NCBI GenBank assembly: GCA_043719155.1
Contig: JAYSUJ010000022.1
Span: forward strand, 12,057 to 76,056
Length of the DNA stretch: 64,000 nt
Direction of reading: 5' to 3'
Source: JBBQKQ01 sp043719155
GTDB taxonomy: Bacteria; Patescibacteriota; Minisyncoccia; Phycocordibacterales; UBA5272
In this document: in pieces, positions 24,952-33,648 of the stretch
Layout of the letters: each line of letters opens with the position of its first letter
How positions within the stretch are numbered: the first letter of the stretch is position 1
The notes under the pieces: model-generated
Told to the model about the DNA's origin: nothing
Seen by the model: the letters and a program-made list of their open reading frames with translations, nothing else
Databases searched by the model: none
Program-made: the position numbers and the translations under genes

Positions 24952-25702
24952 TTAGAGAAAGTATATCTTGGATTTTTATTATATGGTAATTAGTTATCAA
25001 GATAAAAAGTGATGCAACAAAAATAATTGGTAAAAAAGGCATTCTTACATTTCTTTCAAACTCCTTCTTAATTATAAGTAGATAACAAATACCATATATT
25101 GCTCCAAACCAAACTGAATAGAGAAATATAGAAATCGAAAATTGAGTTCCAAAAAAAAGTGAGAGAGCTGTATAGACATAGGGATCAGCTTCACCGATGG
25201 CATTTTTATTTATAAAATAAATTAGCCAAAAAGGTAAAATCACCAAAAGTGCAACCATTTCAAAACCCAAAAACAAAGATTTCAAGAGTCCTAAAATCAT
25301 AAGTGCATATACAAATTTAGAGCTAACTTGCATGTCCGCAAGATCTTCCAACACCAATGCCAAGAAAATACCGCCAAATATCAAGGCAAAAACAATATGT
25401 AGAAAACCCAAACTTCCAAAGTATACAGAGGAAAACAAAAACCATAGCCCAAGTAGAATTTCACCTACAAATAAAGAAAGCGGGATTTTAGTTTTACAAA
25501 AAAAACACTTCCCTTGCAAAAAAATGAAGGAAACAACTGGTATCAAGTGATAAAATTTAAGTTGGGTTTTGCAGGATTTACACGCCGACCTAGTGTTAAG
25601 TAGGAAAAAACTTTTAGCACCATCCTGGAAAACACAAATAGCAGAAGCGACAGAAGCTCCGAGAAAAAAAATTATTGAATATACAAAAAAAAGGTTTGTC
25701 AT
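24923..25702 (-). CDS. pilD: Prepilin peptidase (type IV leader peptidase)
   Basis: Aspartyl membrane protease that cuts and usually methylates prepilins. It carries the N-terminal cytoplasmic zinc domain with two CxxC pairs (CKSC and CFFC) and about eight helices. The two catalytic Asp regions are LEDLADMQVS and NAIGEADPYVY. The second motif is normally GxGD and is GEAD here, a visible variant that keeps the Asp. At 259 residues it is normal. It overlaps dnaG by 4 bases and the first pilin gene by 29. Confidence 0.9.
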   Translation of the reverse strand: MTNLFFVYSIIFFLGASVASAICVFQDGAKSFFLLNTRSACKSCKTQLKFYHLIPVVSFIFLQGKCFFCKTKIPLSLFVGEILLGLWFLFSSVYFGSLGFLHIVFALIFGGIFLALVLEDLADMQVSSKFVYALMILGLLKSLFLGFEMVALLVILPFWLIYFINKNAIGEADPYVYTALSLFFGTQFSISIFLYSVWFGAIYGICYLLIIKKEFERNVRMPFLPIIFVASLFILITNYHIIKIQDILSLNEIFSLYTY

Positions 25703-27432
25703 ATAAAAGATAAATCTTTTTTTAGACTAGTTGAAATCTTTGTTAGGTCTTGCATCCGTTTTAAATTCTCTTCTAGGCTTTGTCCCTCTCGTATTTCATT
25801 TTTACAATCCTCTATTAACTTAGCTAAAAGTTTTTTCATAAACTCATAAATAACTTCTTGTACATGCTGGACAAGCTTGAATTCGTTATCATTTTTTGAT
25901 ACTTTTTCAGCCTTTTTTCTTTCAATATTTATTACTTCTCTATTTAAAATTTCGTCCGGTATTCCTTCAAGTGTAAACTCTGCATTTTCTGGCTTCTGTA
26001 AACCTAAATAGTACTTTAGCTTTGTACTTAAAAAATCCTTGAATTCCAAATCTTCTAGTAGAGAGAGAGAAGCGGCACATTCTGCCAGCATAGTCATAAT
26101 TTCTATTTGCGGAATCTTTTTTTTCTCCTTTTTTATTTGAAGTACAACTTCGCTTTGCACATTTTCTGTTTCTTGTTTAATTATGGAGACATCAATATCT
26201 AATGCTGATGCGATTTCTTTCGTGTAAGTTTCTTTTAAAAGTGGACTTTTTACTACCCTCAAAAGGGGGAACAGATCTTTTCGCAAAAGCTGTATTTGTC
26301 TCGGCTTAATTTTTTCTTTTTCTAAAATTATTTCTGTGATGAGTGTCAAAATGGGTTTTGGCTCACCTACAGCTTTCTTCCAATTTTCTGTTTTGTCTTT
26401 TTGGTCATGCAGAATCATATCGGCTGGGTCTTTATCAATTAGTTTTATACCCTCTACTTCCATGTCACTTTCTAATGCCAATGCTGCGCTCTTAAGCATA
26501 GCAGCGTAACCTGCTTTGTCGGTGTCCAATGCTAAAACAACAGTTTCTGAAAAACGCTTTAAAATAGAAATATGTTCTGGTGTGAAAGCAGTACCGGAAA
26601 TGGCAACTGTATTTGTATTGCCAGCTTGATGCGACATTACCACATCCATCTGCCCTTCCACTACCAACACTTTTTTGAGTTTTGCAATTTCACTTTTTGC
26701 CTTGTCATAACCAAACAGAATTGCACTCTTGTGATACATGGGTGTTTCTGGACTGTTTACATACTTTGCTACTCCGTCTCGACCCTCGTCTGAGCCAATT
26801 ATTCTGCCACTATAGGCCACTACCTTACCAGATGCATTCATAACGGGAAACATAACTCTACTTCTAAATCTGTCATATAAACCTTTTTCATGTTTTATAC
26901 AAACTCCACTAGTTACAATTTCTTCATCTGTATAACCCGCTTTATTTAACTTGGTATAAAGCTGTCTCCAGTCATTTGGGGCAAAGCCTATTCTAAATTT
27001 TTGCACTGTTTCATTGTTTACCCCCCTTCTTTTTAAATATTCTTTGGCTTCTGTGTTTTGGGATAAATTATGTTCAAAAAAAAGAGTTGAGTTTTCCAAA
27101 ATGTCTATAAGTGAAGATGTTTCTTCTTTTTTAAAGTTTGCTAAACTGACCCCGGCTTTGTCCGCAAGCATTCGAAGTGCATCTTTAAAATTTATACCTT
27201 CAATTTTCATTGTAAATCCAAAAATGTCACCATGTTCGCTACAGCCAAAACAATGATAAAAACCTTTGGCAGGGTTTATATAAAAACTTGGTGACTTTTC
27301 ATTATGAAATGGGCATCTGGCCCTAAATTGTGACCCAGCTTTCTCTAGCTTTACATATGTTGAAACTACATCTAAAATATTTAGCCTATCTCGTATTAAA
27401 TCCAAATTTGCGTTATTTTTACCCTGCAACAT
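25699..27432 (-). CDS. dnaG: DNA primase, leaderless
   Basis: Makes RNA primers for replication. N-terminal zinc ribbon (CPFHNEKSPSF ... HCFGC), catalytic RNA polymerase domain with FRSRVMFPV, and the TOPRIM fold (VVEGQMDVVMSHQAG with the catalytic Glu, then ALDTDKAGY). The C-terminal part (about 400-577) is the helicase-interacting region and is divergent. At 577 residues it is normal. A TGTTATACT box ends exactly 6 bases before the ATG. It is the first gene of an operon continuing into the pilin genes, an unusual pairing. Confidence 0.95.
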   Translation of the reverse strand: MLQGKNNANLDLIRDRLNILDVVSTYVKLEKAGSQFRARCPFHNEKSPSFYINPAKGFYHCFGCSEHGDIFGFTMKIEGINFKDALRMLADKAGVSLANFKKEETSSLIDILENSTLFFEHNLSQNTEAKEYLKRRGVNNETVQKFRIGFAPNDWRQLYTKLNKAGYTDEEIVTSGVCIKHEKGLYDRFRSRVMFPVMNASGKVVAYSGRIIGSDEGRDGVAKYVNSPETPMYHKSAILFGYDKAKSEIAKLKKVLVVEGQMDVVMSHQAGNTNTVAISGTAFTPEHISILKRFSETVVLALDTDKAGYAAMLKSAALALESDMEVEGIKLIDKDPADMILHDQKDKTENWKKAVGEPKPILTLITEIILEKEKIKPRQIQLLRKDLFPLLRVVKSPLLKETYTKEIASALDIDVSIIKQETENVQSEVVLQIKKEKKKIPQIEIMTMLAECAASLSLLEDLEFKDFLSTKLKYYLGLQKPENAEFTLEGIPDEILNREVINIERKKAEKVSKNDNEFKLVQHVQEVIYEFMKKLLAKLIEDCKNEIREGQSLEENLKRMQDLTKISTSLKKDLSFI

Positions 27433-27447
27433 GTAGACAGTATAACA
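27433..27447 (-). promoter_or_regulatory. Extended -10 promoter of dnaG, leaderless
   Basis: TGTTATACT on the minus strand, exactly 6 bases from the dnaG ATG. Confidence 0.55.
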
Positions 27448-27456
27448 TTTTTGTCA

Positions 27457-28323
27457 TTAGTTTTTCCCTGTCTTGTAAGACCCTAAAACTTTGACTTCTT
27501 TTGCAATTTCTCTTAAATTACTTAATGCATTAGCTATATTTGTGTCACTTTCTTTTCCTTCAAAATCTAAATAAAAGTAATATTTCCATGGTGACTTTGG
27601 AACTGGTCTACTTTCAATTTTGGTTAAATTTATATCTCTTAAAGAAAAACAAGCTAGAGCTTTAAAGAGAAAACCTGTAATATTGCCACCAGTAAAAATA
27701 ATAGAAGTTTTATACTTATCATTTTGCACTATTCCCCTCCTGCCTGAGGAGGGGTTAGAGGTGGTGGGAGATTCTTTTGAAATTACCAAAAATCTTGTAT
27801 AATTATTTTTGTCATCTTGAAAGTCCTTTTTTAGAACTTTTAGATTATGCATGTTTCCAGCTTTAACAGATGCTATACAGGCTTTACTTTTGTCATTGGT
27901 TTTTTTTACAAATTCAGCCGAGCCGGCTGTATCAAAATATTCCACAATTTTTGCGTTAGGTAAATATTCTTTTAAATTATGCTCACATTGAGCCAGTGCC
28001 TGCCAGTGACTATATACCTCTTTTATGTCCTCATTCTTTGTTTCCGGTAAAACTAAAAGCTGATGGTTCACATGCACATACGCTTCACCAACTACTTTTA
28101 AATCGTGTTTACCGAGTAAATCAAAATTTTTATGTATAGATCCCGCAAGAGAATTTTCAACGGGGATTACCCCAAAATCTAAACCCCCACTTTCTACACC
28201 TTCAAAAATAGATTCGAAATCTTTGCAGCCAACAAGATCTACATTTTTTGATAACTCTTTAGAAAAACTCTCTGCAGCCATTTCGCTATAAGCACCCGAG
28301 ACACCCTGATAGCCTATTTTCAT
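27457..28323 (-). CDS. pheA: Prephenate dehydratase
   Basis: Converts prephenate to phenylpyruvate. The catalytic domain shows GYQGVSGAYSE, VENSLAGSIHKNFDLL and the Thr-Arg-Phe motif (NYTRFLVI). The C-terminal ACT domain has GNITGFLFKALACF and ESRP, the Phe-binding motifs. Between the two domains (about residues 202-217) the protein carries SPTTSNPSSGRRGIV, encoded by a GC-rich palindromic element. No other aromatic pathway genes are present in the window. It overlaps the upstream small gene by 4 bases. Confidence 0.95.
   Translation of the reverse strand: MKIGYQGVSGAYSEMAAESFSKELSKNVDLVGCKDFESIFEGVESGGLDFGVIPVENSLAGSIHKNFDLLGKHDLKVVGEAYVHVNHQLLVLPETKNEDIKEVYSHWQALAQCEHNLKEYLPNAKIVEYFDTAGSAEFVKKTNDKSKACIASVKAGNMHNLKVLKKDFQDDKNNYTRFLVISKESPTTSNPSSGRRGIVQNDKYKTSIIFTGGNITGFLFKALACFSLRDINLTKIESRPVPKSPWKYYFYLDFEGKESDTNIANALSNLREIAKEVKVLGSYKTGKN
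27734..27772. repeat. In-frame GC-rich palindromic element in pheA
   Basis: Arms CCCCTCCT and AGGAGGGG (27734-27741, 27747-27754) around a 5-base loop, followed by TTAGAGGTGGTGGGAGA. Related to copies in mnmA and uvrC. It encodes a loop between the catalytic and ACT domains and keeps the frame. Confidence 0.7.
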
Positions 28324-28598
28324 ATTTCCTGTTCTTGTTCCACAATCTCCTCTATTCTATTTACAATTAAATCGTCAAGAGTTTTTTCTGTTTCTGTGTT
28401 CAAATCTGCCTCAGCTTTTACAAATTCTGCAGTGGTTTTCAATACGTCTCGCAGGTTTAAATCTAATTTGCTGTCTATCTCTGATAGCTCTATTAATAGA
28501 GCATCCATTTCCTGATCCAACTTCAAACTTTCTTGCTCCATTTCGGCTTCTAATTTAGCAATATCTTCCTCGGTCATAATTTCTTCATTTTCTTGCAT
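28320..28598 (-). CDS. Acidic coiled-coil hypothetical protein (92 aa)
   Basis: Almost entirely helical and acidic (EEDIAKLEAEMEQESLKLDQ, then LIELSEIDSKLDLNLRDV). No signal or membrane segment. It sits 4 bases after the 384-residue coiled-coil gene and overlaps pheA by 4 bases, so the three are coupled. Family unknown. Confidence 0.6.
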   Translation of the reverse strand: MQENEEIMTEEDIAKLEAEMEQESLKLDQEMDALLIELSEIDSKLDLNLRDVLKTTAEFVKAEADLNTETEKTLDDLIVNRIEEIVEQEQEI

Positions 28599-28602
28599 AT
28601 TC

Positions 28603-29757
28603 TTATTTAATTGTATTTACAAAATCTATAACTTTCTTTACTAATTCAGGATTGTCTGTATTACCGTTTAACTGAGTTAGAAAAACATTTCTTAGCTGGT
28701 CTTTAGTGACATTATTTTTATCTGGCACGAGTGGCTGTGCATCAAAATTTTGGTCTATTTTTTTTAATTTCCCATCAGTAATTTCAGTACTAAATTCTTG
28801 ATTCCACTCTGTTAAAAACCCTAATATTTCTGGGTCTTTCAAAACTTTTTCTGTTCCAATTACAGCTGCAGGTTGCACAGTATATGTTTCTGTCTGCTTG
28901 GTAGCATTTACTGGGTTCTTGAGCTCACTTTTCATTTTTTTAATTTCCCCCTCAAGTAGGTCTACTTTACTTTTTACTTCATTATATTTTTTTTCTAGCT
29001 CCCCACTTATTTTGCTGTGCCTTTTTATAACTTCCGCGTATTTTAATCTGCCAACCACATTAAACTTGCTCAAAGAATTTAACTTTGACACAAAACTATT
29101 CGACCTTAAAATGCTTGCAACTATCGACTTCCTTGCAAGATCCAACCTTTCTTTTGCGGCTGCCAATTCCTTTTCTTTTTTGACTATCTCCTCATTTTTT
29201 TTAGCCTCTATTGCCTCTTTTTTTTTCTCATAATTTTCATTAATAGCATTGACATTGGAAGTATACCCGTCTCTCTTTTTCTGGCTGTGAGTCTTTTTAT
29301 CCTCTTGAACTTGTTTTTCAATTATAAATTTCTTCATTTGCGGGTTGGAATCAATCATTTCTTTTAGTTTAACTGGGTCAGAACTATATTCTGAATACTG
29401 TCTAGTTAAAGTCCGTGTTAATTTTTCTATTTCGCTATTTCTAAGATTAATTTTTTTGTCCAAACTCTTTATTTTATCGGAGTTGCGCGACAACAGAGTT
29501 TCATTCATTACGAGTTTAAATTTCCTAGAAATAGCCGACTCATTTTGTCCACTAGACTCGGTACTTTTTGCAATAACTCTACTCCATATCTCTTTCCCTT
29601 TTTTTGACAACCTCTCTGTAACCTCAGGCAAACTCTGAACAGTCTCTTTTGCTTTACTCAAAAAACTTTTAACTTTTTCTCTTACATTTAAACCTGTATA
29701 AGTTTTTTTCTCTGATTGTTTTGGTACAGATGATGATGCTGACTTTTCTGGTGACAT
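28603..29757 (-). CDS. Coiled-coil hypothetical protein (384 aa)
   Basis: Lys/Glu/Ser-rich protein with a Ser-rich start (MSPEKSASSSVPKQSEKK) and extended coiled-coil stretches (about 85-275, for example KKEAIEAKKNEEIVKKEKE). The C-terminal segment of about 70 residues is less repetitive (NVTKDQLRNVFLTQLNG). No membrane segment. Head of the operon leading to pheA. Unknown function. Confidence 0.6.
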   Translation of the reverse strand: MSPEKSASSSVPKQSEKKTYTGLNVREKVKSFLSKAKETVQSLPEVTERLSKKGKEIWSRVIAKSTESSGQNESAISRKFKLVMNETLLSRNSDKIKSLDKKINLRNSEIEKLTRTLTRQYSEYSSDPVKLKEMIDSNPQMKKFIIEKQVQEDKKTHSQKKRDGYTSNVNAINENYEKKKEAIEAKKNEEIVKKEKELAAAKERLDLARKSIVASILRSNSFVSKLNSLSKFNVVGRLKYAEVIKRHSKISGELEKKYNEVKSKVDLLEGEIKKMKSELKNPVNATKQTETYTVQPAAVIGTEKVLKDPEILGFLTEWNQEFSTEITDGKLKKIDQNFDAQPLVPDKNNVTKDQLRNVFLTQLNGNTDNPELVKKVIDFVNTIK

Positions 29758-29805
29758 ATTATTTATTTCTTTAACAAAAGTATAATTTTATTTCTACTTT
29801 TTTGC

Positions 29806-29847
29806 AAACAAAAAACACGATAAATTTCTCTACAGTGTTTTTTGTTT
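29806..29847 (-). terminator. Terminator downstream of rpoC
   Basis: Perfect 13-base arms (29806-29818 and 29835-29847, AAACAAAAAACAC and complement) with a T-rich 3' arm on the minus strand, just past the rpoC stop. Confidence 0.75.
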
Positions 29848-29859
29848 ATAAAGCTCTAA

Positions 29860-32800
29860 TTAGCGTCCATCAAAATCAGAGTCTTTCTCGGCTGCTCTTA
29901 CTGCAGCTTCGTCCGCTCTTTCTTGTTTCGTTCTAAAGCCCGTTCCTACTGGCACCAGTCTTCCTGCCATTACATTTTCCTTCAAACCTACCAACTCATC
30001 TGTTTGACCACGAGTTGCAGCCTTGATTAGGATTTTTGTAGTGTTTTGGAAGGACGCTGCCGACAACCAAGACTCCGTTGTAAGAGAAGCCTGGGTAATA
30101 CCTTGTACAATAGCCTCGAAAGTGGCTGGCTTGCCACCTTTTTCGACTATTTTCTTGTTCTCTTTCGCTACGGTATAGTCTGGAATAATGTCTCCAGCAG
30201 AGTATCTTGTATCTCCACCTTCCAACACCTCCACACGACTAAACATTTGCTTGATGATGATGTCCAAATGCTTTCTAGAAATACTTGCACCTTGTAACTC
30301 ATAAACTTTTGTCACTTCAAAAGCGATATAGTCTTGAGCAGCTTCGGCACCAGCGATCTCAAACAACTCTTCGATGTCTGCCGATCCGTCTGTCAACAAG
30401 TCTCCTCTTTTCACTTTGTCACCAACTTTTACTACCAGTACACGTTTCGAATTTACCTCAATTTGTACAGACTTCTTCTTATCTTTAGTGCTTTCATTTT
30501 CGTCTAGAATTAAGGTTAAGATTTTATCATTACCATTGTTTTGTATCTCTAACACTTCTCCATTAAAGGGAGCAAGTGAGGCAGGAATTTGAGTTTTTGG
30601 CATTCTTTTTTCGAACAACTCAGTAACACGAGGAAGACCTTGAGTAATGTCGATTTCTGCTACACCTCCCGAGTGGAAAGTACGCATTGTCAGCTGTGTT
30701 CCTGGCTCACCGATGGCCTGCGCTGCAACGATACCCACAGCTTCTCCCATTCTAACCAATGTCCCACGACCCATATCTAGTCCATAACATTTCTGACAAA
30801 GTCCACGCACTGCATGACAAGTAAGAGGTGTACGAATAGCTACACTTGTAACTCCGGAGCTTTCAATTTCTTTTGCTTCAAATTGTTTTAGCAAGTCTCC
30901 TTTTTTTGCAACGATTTTTCCATTTGCGTCTATTACATCTGCTGCCAAAATTCTTCCCCAAATAGATTTCCAAAGTGGGATCTCGATTCCAGAAATGTTT
31001 TGTGCTGTTGCCATTTTTATCTCTTCAGTATTACAGTCTTCCTCAGAGATCATGGTGTCTTGAGCCACGTCTACCAACTTACGAGTAAAGTATCCAGCTT
31101 GAGCTGTTTTAAGAGCCGTATCTGAACCACCTTTACGAGCTCCGTAAGAAGTTACGAAATACTCAATCGGTGTCAAACCTTCTTTGTAAGAGTTGATAAT
31201 TGGAAAGTCTAAAGTACGTCCAGTGTTGTTTTGAATAAGACCTTTCATACCTGCCAACTGTACCAGCTGTCCATATGTTCCACGGGCTCCACTGATAACC
31301 ATGTCGCGAATCGGGTTTCCAGTTTTGAAAGCTCCATTTAAAGATTTTTCGATTCTAGATTTTGCCGAAGTCCAGATGGCAATGATTTTTTTATATCTTT
31401 CCTCAGTACTTAGGAAACCATCGTTAAAATTACTTTCAACTTCCAACACTAGTTTATTTGACTCTTCGATAATTGCTTTTTTCTCTACAGGAATTTCAAC
31501 ATCAAACAAACCGAATGTTACACCTGACTTAGTCGCATAACCGAAAGCAAAGTTCTTAACTTTGTCAAAAATTACCCAAGAATTCTCCAAACCGTAACGA
31601 TCGATAACATCTTCTAAAAGTTTGGAAATGAGTTTTTTGTCCAATGCTTCGTTTACATATTCATAGTCATTTGGTAAAACTGAGTTGAACAAAAGTCGTC
31701 CAACTGTTGTCTCAAAAATCTTGCCGCCAAATTTTGCGTACCTAGGTGAAGAAGTCGGAAGTACAATAATTTTTGATCTGAAAGAAACCACACCGTTTTC
31801 ATGAGCTAATATCGCTTCGTTTGGTGAAGAGAAATATTGTTTTTTATCTGTCTCAATAATTGTTGTCATCCAGTACACACCGAGAACAATATCTAAAAGC
31901 TTTCCAAAGAAAGAAGGGACACCGTCACCTGGTTTCAAAATGTTTTTTTGGGCCGCCATGATCTCTCTTGACTCCATTTGCGCTTCCTCTGAAAGTGGTA
32001 AGTGAACAGCCATTTGGTCTCCATCGAAGTCGGCATTGAAAGCTGGACAAACTAATGGATGGAGTTGTATAGCGTTTCCTTCAATAAGCTTTACCAAGAA
32101 GGCTTGCATACCTAAACGGTGCAAAGTAGGAGCACGGTTTAGCAAAACATATTTTCCTTGTATGACTTCTTCTAAAATTGCCCAAACTTCTGGTTGACCT
32201 TCTTCTATCATTTTGTTTGCACCTTTAATGTTGAAAGTAAATTGTCTTTCCAAAAGTTTTGAAATAATAAACGGTTTGAACAACTCTAGTGCCATGTGCT
32301 TTGGTAAACCACACTCATTCAAGTTCAGTCTTGGTCCAACCACAATCACCGAGCGGGCTGAATAGTCTACACGCTTTCCAAGTAAGTTTTGACGGAGCAT
32401 ACCTTGCTTGCCTTGCAAGTTGTCAGCCAGAGATTTAAGCTGACGACGTTGTGTCGCGTTCATGGCCATCTCTTTAGCTCCTCGTGCCGAGTTGTCCATA
32501 AGTGAGTCCACAGCTTCTTGCAAAATACGCTTTTCGTTTCGCAAAATAACGTCTGGTGCCCCAATGTCTTTTAATTTCTTGAGACGATTGTTACGATTTA
32601 TCACTCTTCGGTACAAGTCGTTCACGTCGGACGTAGCGTGACGTCCACCTTCCAAAGCTACCATTGGACGTAATCCAGGAGGGATAACTGGCAATGTTTT
32701 GATAAACATCCACTCAGGCCTTTGATTTGACTCTTTTAAGGCTCTTACAATTGAAAGTCTCTTTTGCAATTTCTCCTCTCCAGCTTTACCTGAGTTTTCC

Positions 32801-33525
32801 AAAGCTTCCGCAATTTCTTTTTCAAATTTTTCCAAGTCTAGTCCCTTTAAAATTTCATACACAGCCTCGGCACCAATACCCGCTTCAAATACATTCGAGT
32901 ATTTAGCAACATACTTATTATACTTTGCTTCATCCAAAACTTGCCACAAATCTATACTTTTTATCTCTTCTTTTGCAATTACCAAAAGTTCTCGCAATCT
33001 TTCTTTTGTGGCCTCGTCATTTGCATTTCCAAGCTTATCTTTGAACTCATTTTCCAAATCTTTTAACAAATTTACCTTAGCTTGCTCATTTACACTTGTA
33101 ACAATGTAACCTGCAAAGTAAATAACTTTTTCAAGTTGAGATTGTTGCACACCCAATATCAAAGATAATGGAGCAGGAATTGTTCCTTTCAAGTACCAGA
33201 TATGAGATACAGGAGAAGCAAGCTCAATATGCCCCATTCTCTCACGTCGAACAATTGAGTCTGTAACCTGAACTCCACATTTTTCACAAATTATATCTTT
33301 ATAGCGGATTCTTTTATATTTTCCACAGTAACATTCAAAAGATTTAGTAGGTCCGAAAACACGCTCATCAAAAAGACCTCCACGTTCAGACTTTCCTGTA
33401 CGATAGTTGATAGTTTCTGGCTTCATCACTTCACCATATGACCACTCTTTGATTTTGGCAGGAGAAGCGATTTTAAGTTGTATTTCCTTAAAATTGTTTC
33501 GAATTATTTTTTTATTGTTGTGCAT
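29860..33525 (-). CDS. rpoC: RNA polymerase beta' subunit
   Basis: Largest polymerase subunit. N-terminal zinc ribbon (CYCGKYKRIRYKDIICEKCG), the catalytic Mg motif NADFDGDQMAVH, the bridge and trigger regions (GSDTALKTAQAGYFTRKLVD), the second zinc site (CHAVRGLCQKCYG) and the family C-terminus GTGFRTKQERADEAAVRAAEKD. About 1221 residues, on the short side, without large lineage inserts. The ATG at 33525 (MHNNKKIIRNNF) is preferred to a TTG eight codons upstream. Confidence 0.98.
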   Translation of the reverse strand: MHNNKKIIRNNFKEIQLKIASPAKIKEWSYGEVMKPETINYRTGKSERGGLFDERVFGPTKSFECYCGKYKRIRYKDIICEKCGVQVTDSIVRRERMGHIELASPVSHIWYLKGTIPAPLSLILGVQQSQLEKVIYFAGYIVTSVNEQAKVNLLKDLENEFKDKLGNANDEATKERLRELLVIAKEEIKSIDLWQVLDEAKYNKYVAKYSNVFEAGIGAEAVYEILKGLDLEKFEKEIAEALENSGKAGEEKLQKRLSIVRALKESNQRPEWMFIKTLPVIPPGLRPMVALEGGRHATSDVNDLYRRVINRNNRLKKLKDIGAPDVILRNEKRILQEAVDSLMDNSARGAKEMAMNATQRRQLKSLADNLQGKQGMLRQNLLGKRVDYSARSVIVVGPRLNLNECGLPKHMALELFKPFIISKLLERQFTFNIKGANKMIEEGQPEVWAILEEVIQGKYVLLNRAPTLHRLGMQAFLVKLIEGNAIQLHPLVCPAFNADFDGDQMAVHLPLSEEAQMESREIMAAQKNILKPGDGVPSFFGKLLDIVLGVYWMTTIIETDKKQYFSSPNEAILAHENGVVSFRSKIIVLPTSSPRYAKFGGKIFETTVGRLLFNSVLPNDYEYVNEALDKKLISKLLEDVIDRYGLENSWVIFDKVKNFAFGYATKSGVTFGLFDVEIPVEKKAIIEESNKLVLEVESNFNDGFLSTEERYKKIIAIWTSAKSRIEKSLNGAFKTGNPIRDMVISGARGTYGQLVQLAGMKGLIQNNTGRTLDFPIINSYKEGLTPIEYFVTSYGARKGGSDTALKTAQAGYFTRKLVDVAQDTMISEEDCNTEEIKMATAQNISGIEIPLWKSIWGRILAADVIDANGKIVAKKGDLLKQFEAKEIESSGVTSVAIRTPLTCHAVRGLCQKCYGLDMGRGTLVRMGEAVGIVAAQAIGEPGTQLTMRTFHSGGVAEIDITQGLPRVTELFEKRMPKTQIPASLAPFNGEVLEIQNNGNDKILTLILDENESTKDKKKSVQIEVNSKRVLVVKVGDKVKRGDLLTDGSADIEELFEIAGAEAAQDYIAFEVTKVYELQGASISRKHLDIIIKQMFSRVEVLEGGDTRYSAGDIIPDYTVAKENKKIVEKGGKPATFEAIVQGITQASLTTESWLSAASFQNTTKILIKAATRGQTDELVGLKENVMAGRLVPVGTGFRTKQERADEAAVRAAEKDSDFDGR

Positions 33526-33648
33526 AAATGCGTATAGATTTGTTAACAAGTTTTGGTAATCAGCTCTATTTTAGGCTGCGGTTTTTTTTTATTCGCCCTA
33601 CACGAATTTTACATAACTTTTTTATTTAGTTTTTGTTGGAAACTTCAA

